From Mastigias papua (taxonomy: Eukaryota; Cnidaria; Scyphozoa; Rhizostomeae; Mastigiidae): a stretch of 64,000 bases of DNA. The notes beneath the pieces are model-generated. The model saw only the letters and a list, made by a program, of their open reading frames with translations, searched no databases and had not been told where the DNA came from. The stretch covers positions 7,430,718-7,494,717 of the forward strand of contig OZ025278.1 in the NCBI GenBank assembly GCA_964019165.1, written 5' to 3'. This document shows, one piece after another, positions 57,503 through 64,000 of this stretch; the stretch's first letter is position 1; each line of letters opens with the position of its first letter. A program made the position numbers and the translations under genes.

Positions 57503-57520
57503 TGGCGACCCGGCCAGGAC
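57503..57520 (+). promoter_or_regulatory. Putative primer-binding site
   Basis: TGGCGACCCGGCCAGGAC begins with TGG, as expected for pairing with a tRNA 3' CCA end, and lies 180 bases before the first gag ATG. The tRNA is not identified. Confidence 0.55.
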
Positions 57521-57681
57521 ACCCAGGTGGTAAAGATCAATCTTTCTGGTGAGAACTTGTGTGAACATTTGTGAGCATTTACCCACAATATAACCTTTAA
57601 CTTCTCTTTGAGGTTTAGGCCCAGTTATATGTACATTTACGAGATTTGACCTCCGGGTATAGAGTTAACCCACAAAGCGGG

Positions 57682-58816
57682 ATGCTTAAGGCTAATTTAG
57701 GTGCTCAGGAGCAGGTTGAGGGGCCTGGGGAAGTAGTAGAGGTGCCCAATAATGACGAGAGGGAAATAGAAAAGGAAATTACAAAGATGAAATTTTATGG
57801 GGAGCAAATACATGATCTTGTTGACGAGAACGATGTGCTAGAGATTAAAATGGTAAACCAGAGAATGGAAGACATCCATACCCAGTTGCTAGCTCTAATT
57901 TCACAAGTACAGGAAGCGAAAATAAGTAATGGTGAAAGTAGCAGGGATGTGAGACAATGGAAGAAAACCATCAAGGAGAGCTTTATGCCATGGGTTAATG
58001 AGAAAGAAAGGCTAACAAAGGTATTAAAAGATCAGCAAGAAGAAGTTAGAAAAGACAAGGAAAGAGAAATGTACAGGGAAGCACAGAGCAAACTTGAGGC
58101 GGAACAAAAAAAGATGAATGAAATTTACAAAATGCAAGCTGAGTTTGAAGAGGAAGCTAGAAAACAAAGATACCAGTTAGAAAAGGAAATGTGGGAAGAG
58201 AAATTAAAAGCAGAACAGGAACTAGTAGAGAAAAGGCTAGAGGCAGGCAAACACCACCACATTGACCAGGCAAAGCTTCCAAAATTGAAAATTACACCCT
58301 TTAATGGGACTGCAGTTGATTGGGTGAGATTTGAGAACATGTTTATTACTCAGGTTCACAACAAAGAGGTGGCAGATGAAGTAAAGTTTGGGTATTTATT
58401 AGAAATGGTGTGTCCCAAGGTGAGAGAGAAGATTTCAAACCTAAGACCAGGTACAACAGGATATAAAACAGCTTGGGATAGATTAACTAGAGAGTATGGA
58501 CAAACACAGACAGTGGTGAATGCACATGTCAGTGAAATAATCAATTTACCTACAGTGAGAGGGACAAACTATGAGAGAATTGTAAGTTTCTATGAAAAGC
58601 TTAGCAAATGTTATGATGCCCTACAAACACTAGAAAAGGAAACCAGCATTGGGGGCTGATGATGACAGTAATAAATAAGCTACCCCATGTCAAGCCAGAT
58701 ATTGTCCTCACAGATGATGACTGGGAGCAGTGGGACATGGGAGACCTTATAAGTAACCTTGAAAAGTGGCTGAAAAGACACTAGCTAGACGAATCAACAG
58801 AAAGTAACATAGATAG
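57682..58816 (+). pseudogene. BEL/Pao gag, frameshifted near its end
   Basis: First ATG at 57682. A long Glu/Lys-rich coiled coil covers residues ~20-190 (e.g. KERLTKVLKDQQEEVRKDKE). It is followed by the capsid-like block LPKLKITPFNGTAVDWVRFE, typical of BEL/Pao gag (DUF1759-like), and KFGYLLEMVCPKVREKI. A change in a G5 run at ~58650 gives a TGA at 58657. The gag end continues in another frame (LPHVKPDIVLTDDDWEQWD) to a stop near 58780. Two frame changes separate it from the zinc-knuckle and protease region. Confidence 0.82.
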
Positions 58817-61800
58817 GCCAAAAAGAGAACCAACTGTGGAAAACCAGGACATAGGGAAAGCAAATGTAATAGTAGAGGATATCTGAAATGTAAATCCAGA
58901 CACCATACAAGCCTCTGTGACAAAGGAGAAAAGATAAATCTCACAGGTTACACAAGAGACAACCATAAGTTAGATGAGAAGACATTACCAGCTATTGTTC
59001 CAGCCAGGATTCAAGGGCAAACATTCTGGTCTCATTTAGATACAGGGGCTGGTAGAGATTTCATATCAAAGGATGCAGTCAACAAGTTGAATCTCAAACC
59101 AGTAAGGTATGAAACAAGGCATCTTGTTACAGTAAATGGAACAAGGAAGCAAACATTGCCTATCTATGAGATTGCCATAGATTCACTAGATGGGAAATCA
59201 AGGGAAAGAATTGAAGTAACAGGGATCAATATGTCAGACTTTACCACAGTTGAGAGACCAAACATGAGAGAGTTAAAAGAGAAGTACAACCACACAAGAG
59301 ACAAACAATTATATACACAAGCTGGTGACAGATACACAATTCACCTTATCTTAGGAGACAACACATTGTGTAGAATCAAAACACAGGAGGTATTCAAGGG
59401 ACAGAAAGGGGAGCCAATTATAGAAGGGACAACATTTGGATATATTATTCATGGTGGGGATAAAGTTAGTAACAGCTGCATGTACGTGATAGAGACAGAG
59501 AAAGATTATGAAAGGCTTTACAGTCTAGACATTTTAGGCATTGAAGACAGAGGTGAAAATGATGTTTCAGATATTCATTATGAATTCAATGAGAATATCA
59601 CTCAAGATATCAATGGAAGATATGAAGTGAAAATCCCTTGGATACCGGGACAAGAGATAAAGGAAAGTAATGAGGCACAAAGCAGATCAAGACTCAGAAA
59701 TGTAGAGAGAAAGCTATCCAGAAACCCAGAGTTGAGAGAAGCGTACCAAAACATCATAAAGGAACAGATAAAAGAAGGGGTTGTGGAAAAGATACCAGAT
59801 ATACAAACAGGAGAGAGAAAATTCTATTTGCCTCACAAACCAATAGTAAGGGAGGAAGCAAGTACAACAAAGGTGAGGATGGTATTCGATGCCAGTGCAA
59901 GACCCAGCCCTTTATCAAACAGCTTAAATGAGTGCATATATACGGGACCAGCACTACAACCTAACTTATGGGACATGTTAGTCAGAGCAAGGATGGGTGC
60001 AAATTTGCTGATAGGAGATTTAAAGAAGGCTTTCTTACAAGTAGGAATTACTCAAGAAGACAGAGATGCATTTCCATTTCTCTTTAACATTAATGGGAAG
60101 GAAGAGCACTTGAGATTTGCGAGGGTTCCTTTTGGTGCGGAGGCAAGCCCCTTCATACTAGGAGCCACATTAAATTACCACTTTGACAAGTTTAAAGCCA
60201 GCCACACAGAGACAGTGAAGGATTTGAGTAGAAACACTTATGTGGATAATCTTATGACAGTGGGAAGTAACAGAGATGAGCTAGAGACATTTAAAAGAGA
60301 GAGTACAGAAATCTTAGAAAAAGGCAAGTTTCATGTTCACAAATGGGAATCCAATATTCCAGACTTGGAAAGTGAAGGGATGTCAAATCCTAGCAAGATT
60401 TTGGAACTTCCTTGGGACAAGAAAACAGATACAATAGAAGTACAAATCCTAAAGATAAATTCAGAAGAGAGCCAAAACATTACAAAGAAAGTGATCTTGA
60501 GCAAGCTGGGAAGTATTTATGATCCTCTGGGGTTGATATCACCCACCTTTGTTGAAGGCAAAAGGATTTATAGAGAGGCATGGGAAGAAAGTAATCAGTG
60601 GAACAAAGAAGTATCCCCAGAATTAACAAAGGATTGGCTTAAGTGGACATCACAGCTTAAGAATGTTAAAGTACCTAGAAGTCTGATCAAGTCAGGAAGA
60701 TCAATGAAAGGTGTACACATACATCAGTTTGCTGATGCAAGTCAAATTGCTTGTTCTACAGTCACAATAGCAGTGATCGAACATGAAACTGAAAAAGTGA
60801 TGGGCCTGCTTACATCAAGGTCAAGAATAGCAAAGAGAAACACTTCTATTGCCCGTTCAGAGTTGATGAGTGGAGTGATGGCTGCAACCATGGTAAAGAA
60901 TCTGTGTAAGGCATTGCAAGATCTACCTGTTCTGTCTGTTACAATTTGGATGGACAGTATGGTTGCGCTTTATTGGATACATAACCCAAGAAAAGCTTGG
61001 AAAACATTTGTGGCAAATAGAGTCAGAAAGATGTCAGAGGCAACAGAAGAAAATAACATTACATGGAAGCATTGTACAACAGACATGAACATTGCAGACC
61101 TTGGAAGTAGAGGAGCTTTCATAGAGAAAACAGAGAAAGGTCGTTGGTTTGAGGGACCAGAATGGTTAATTAATGAAGAACATTGGCCAAGGCAACCAGA
61201 GTTCAAGAGCTGTAAGAAAGTAAATGAGGAGGCAAGACCATTTAAAGAAGTAGTAGCTTACTCTAAAGAGAAAGCAGAAATTAGGGGGGATGAGTGGGAT
61301 CTACTATTGGAGAGGAAACCTTACTGGACTACGTTTCGGGTAACAGCATGGGCACTGAGATTTAAAGAGAACTGCAAGTTAAAGTGTGAAAAGAAACAGA
61401 AAGTGAAAGGACCTTTGACTACAGAGGAAATTAGGAAAGCCAGAGACCTTTTGATTGTACGGGCACAAAAAGAGATAGATGAGAGTTTAGAAAGACCAGG
61501 ATGGAAGCTAGAGAAAGACCCAAAGACAGGGATTCTTAGATGCATTGGGCGAATACAAAACTATGAGCCAATTTATCTGGAAAATAATACATTTACGCAA
61601 AAGCTCATCCAATATGAGCACGAGAGAATCAACCATTTGGGTTTAGATAGCACCATGTCAGAAATTAGAGAGAATTGGCACATACTACATTTGAGAGCAC
61701 TTGTGAAGCGATATATACGCCAGTGTAATGTTTGCAAGGTATTCACTACTAAACCATTTGATGCAAACATCACTGCACCCTTGCCAAAGTTTCGCACAGA

Positions 61801-62812
61801 GGCCAGCAGACCCTTTGAGTATACAGGAGTTGACTTTGCTGGACCCATAACTTACAAGGTTAACAAGAAGGAAGAAGGAAAGGCATATATCATCATTTTT
61901 ACTTGTGCTACTATAAGAGCAGTGCATTTAGAGGTAGTGAAATCACAGTTGGCAGTCGAGTTCCAAAGAAAGTTAAATGCCTTCATTGCAAGAAAAACTA
62001 GACCAAAGGTTATTATATCAGACAATGCGAAAACATTTAAAGCTACAGCAGATTGGATAAAGAAATTGCGCAAGAGTGAAGAATTACATGATTTTCTCGC
62101 AAAACAAGACATAAGGTGGAAGTTCAATTTGAGTAAGTCACCATGGTGGGGGGCATTTTATGAGAGACTCATCAAGGACGTTAAGGGTGTTCTCTACAAA
62201 ACCCTGGGTCGTTCTCACCTCTCCTTCGAGCACTTTGAAAATGTTATTCTAGATATTGAACGTCATTTAAACAATCGACCATTAACTTACATAGAAAGTG
62301 AAGTTGGGGAGGGTAAAGTGTTGACCCCTAATATTTTAATGTGGGGCCAAGATGCTCACACCTTTGACGACATTGAAATTGAAGTGGAGAGTGTAACAAA
62401 ATTCCAAAGACGCCTGGAACATGCTAGAGTACATGTATGGAGAAGATGGTCACAAGAATACATAAAAAGTCTGATGGATCACCACAGGATTAACAGATCA
62501 GGGACAGTGGTTCCGGAAATCGGAGAAGTGGTTCTCATTGTGGGAGACGAGAAGAACAGAGGTCTGTGGATGAAGGGGAGAGTTCTCAAGCACGTAACTG
62601 GTAAAGATTGAGTCATTCGTGGAGCAATTGTGTTGCACAAAGGAAATCGTTTGGAAAGACCTTTGCAATTGCTATGTCCGTTAGAGATCAAAAGTGAACT
62701 GGTTGAAAGAAATCCTGTCGGGAAAACGGAGCAGACAAAGCCTACAAGAAGACGCAGAGAAGCAGCTGAAGATGCGCAAATGAAGACCAAACTTATTTTG
62801 GAAGATGAGTGA
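58817..62812 (+). pseudogene. BEL/Pao pol polyprotein, one in-frame stop
   Basis: Open from about 58817. Cys/His knuckles [11 protein letters not shown] and [10 protein letters not shown]; the first Cys of each is missing. Aspartic protease: [10 protein letters not shown] at ~59036. [28 protein letters not shown] and TYVDNLM (60239-60250, the second Asp is Asn). RNase [11 protein letters not shown] and [10 protein letters not shown]. Integrase: zinc binding HERINHLG ... CNVC, then Asp in TGVDFAGP, Asp in IISDNAKTF and Glu in WGAFYERL. The C-terminal region [19 protein letters not shown] is split by TGA at 62609-62611 and continues in frame (GAIVLHKGNRLERPLQ) to 62812. About 1330 codons. Confidence 0.9.
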
Positions 62813-62835
62813 ACTGATTGAGTAAAACTTTAGTT

Positions 62836-64000
62836 TCATTTCATTTTCATTTTCATTTTAAATTATTTATACACAAAATCCCTTCAGCTAAATCTAACAA
62901 TACAAAAAGAAAGGTTTATTAATTAATACTATATACTAAAGCTAAAAAACTAATGGCATTGCTAATCTTCCAGGGAGTCGTGTTTTTTGGCTTTCAGCTC
63001 ATCAAATGCATTTTCAGTTGTTTTTTGAATCCGCACAAGGTAGGAAGCTCCCTGATACTTATTGGGATTTCATTCCAGACCTTAAGAGCTGAATACGAAA
63101 ATCCTTTTTTGGCGTACTCCAGATTGTACCTCGGAATCTGAAGATCTCTGCAGAAGCGTGTGTTATAGTTGGAATAATGGGATCTTCGTTGAAATTTGTT
63201 CCAAAGGTTTTCAGGGCAGAGTCTATTCATGATCTTATAAGCCATAACGGCACGATCAAACATAACAAGTTGCTCAGCACTGAGGAGATTATTTGACCAT
63301 TTATCTTTAATCCTAGCTGTTTCGATTATAAAGATGGCCCTGTCTTGAAGACGTTGCAGCGATTCCTTTTTTGAATGTGTGAGGCTACCCCAGATAACAT
63401 CTGCATATCGTATGTGACTTTCTACAAGAGCACGATATACGTTGCTTAACTGAGATTGTGGGAGGATATTTTTCAACTTTTTTAAAGATGTAAGACCTCC
63501 AGAAACTTTCCCTTTGATAGTTTTGAATTGTTCTTCCCAGTTAAGCCCTTCGTGTACAATTACTCCAAGTGATTTTGTCTTTTTCACCCGTTTTATATCG
63601 GCACCATTCAGTCTCAATGTTTCATGTATCTCGACTTTGTTAGTTCTACGGGGGTGTCCAATTATCATATACTCCGTTTTTTGAGGATTGGCACTTAATT
63701 TATTTAACCTCATATATTCAGAGATTTGGGTCAATTCCTCTTGAGCCTTATGAACTAGTTCTTCAACATTCATAGATGTTACGGTCACGTGAGTATCATC
63801 AGCGTACATACCAGCCTTAGAAACTTTCAAACATTTTTCAAAGTCATTCAGATATATTATGAAGAGAAGTGGACCAAGACAGGAACCCTGGGGAATACCA
63901 CATGTAACTGTCCTAGGCCTTGACTCATAACCGTTGGCTGCACAGTACTGCCTTCTGTTTTTGAGGTATGATTCAAACCAGTCTCCAGACAGTTCTCGAA
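62836..64000 (-). mobile_element. CR1-like non-LTR retrotransposon, runs off the window
   Basis: Minus strand. The 3' end is a short 'tgaaa'-type repeat tail at 62836-62860, inserted against the BEL element's 3' end. The RT is open to the window edge. Confidence 0.88.
62994..64000 (-). CDS. CR1-like reverse transcriptase, partial, open
   Basis: Open frame from the window edge: WFESYLKNRRQYCAANGY, then CGIPQGSCLGPLLFIIYLNDF and GMYADDTHVTV (catalytic YADD), YMRLNKLSANPQKTEYMII, LGVIVHEGLNWEEQFK, ALVESHIRYADVIWGSL. It ends with a natural stop at 62994. The first palm motif lies outside the window. No stop or frameshift in 335 codons, unlike the copies at 3993 and 48480, so it may be the youngest LINE here. 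Confidence 0.9.
   Translation of the reverse strand, partial: RELSGDWFESYLKNRRQYCAANGYESRPRTVTCGIPQGSCLGPLLFIIYLNDFEKCLKVSKAGMYADDTHVTVTSMNVEELVHKAQEELTQISEYMRLNKLSANPQKTEYMIIGHPRRTNKVEIHETLRLNGADIKRVKKTKSLGVIVHEGLNWEEQFKTIKGKVSGGLTSLKKLKNILPQSQLSNVYRALVESHIRYADVIWGSLTHSKKESLQRLQDRAIFIIETARIKDKWSNNLLSAEQLVMFDRAVMAYKIMNRLCPENLWNKFQRRSHYSNYNTRFCRDLQIPRYNLEYAKKGFSYSALKVWNEIPISIRELPTLCGFKKQLKMHLMS

Larger units (their letters stand above)
57365..62835 (+). mobile_element. BEL/Pao LTR retrotransposon, without identifiable paired LTRs
   Basis: Primer-binding-type sequence, gag, then pol in the BEL order: zinc knuckle, aspartic protease, RT, RNase H, integrase, C-terminal DUF5641-like region. I could not find a direct repeat pair. 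The left LTR may be cut by the preceding RLE fragment, and the right is cut by a CR1-like element at ~62836. Confidence 0.87.

Noticed and set aside
59087..59089. A translation start for BEL pol at TTG 59087
   Set aside because: The protease motif and zinc knuckle lie upstream in the same open frame, so it is not the start.

Overview
This window looks like transposon-dense, AT-rich animal DNA, most likely from a cnidarian or a similar invertebrate. That is an inference from the mix of families: BEL/Pao, CR1-like, Penelope-like (PLE), two restriction-like-endonuclease (RLE) non-LTR families and Tc1, all on the standard code with TA and TAA microsatellites. I found no ordinary host gene. The only possible host-derived coding trace is a short, degenerate MutS (MSH4-like) Walker-B stretch near 40.5 kb.

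Layout. 1-2.5 kb: no gene, one dispersed repeat. 2.5-7.1 kb: near full-length but broken CR1-like element (ORF1 with esterase motifs; ORF2 with endonuclease and RT). 7.2-7.9 kb (-): gag-like relic. 8.8-10.7 kb: Tc1 element with an intact DD34E transposase, sitting inside (TA)n, plus an orphan inverted copy of its end. 12.1-13.0 kb: Penelope relic with an inverted repeat and a hammerhead-like motif. 13.1-14.2 kb: RT relic. 14.4-39.9 kb: one continuous pile of RLE non-LTR retrotransposons joined at (TAA)n tracts. 40.1-40.3 kb: assembly gap. 41.5-45.7 kb: inverted-repeat-bounded block with a 1.09 kb-arm palindrome. 46.1-47.8 kb: foldback element. 47.8-50.2 kb: PLE fragment and CR1-like element. 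50.2-51.4 kb: PLE relic split by a 964-bp MITE-like element. 51.5-51.9 kb: RLE relic. 52.7-56.5 kb: three PLE segments between (TA)n tracts, two with hammerhead-like ribozymes. 57.4-62.8 kb: BEL/Pao element with nearly complete pol. 62.8-64 kb (-): CR1-like element with an open RT frame running off the window.

The most notable structure is the 14.4-39.9 kb pile. Nearly every junction from 18.1 kb onward carries TAA repeats. All copies of an R4/Dong-like family lie on the + strand with TAA after their 3' ends. All copies of a second, zinc-finger R2-like family lie on the - strand with TTA after their 3' ends. The two families appear to use opposite strands of the same microsatellite, and each insertion leaves a target for the next.

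Functionally this is a mobile-element graveyard with a few recent members: the Tc1 transposase, the CR1-like copy at the right edge, BEL pol with one in-frame stop, and PLE and RLE copies with one to four stops.
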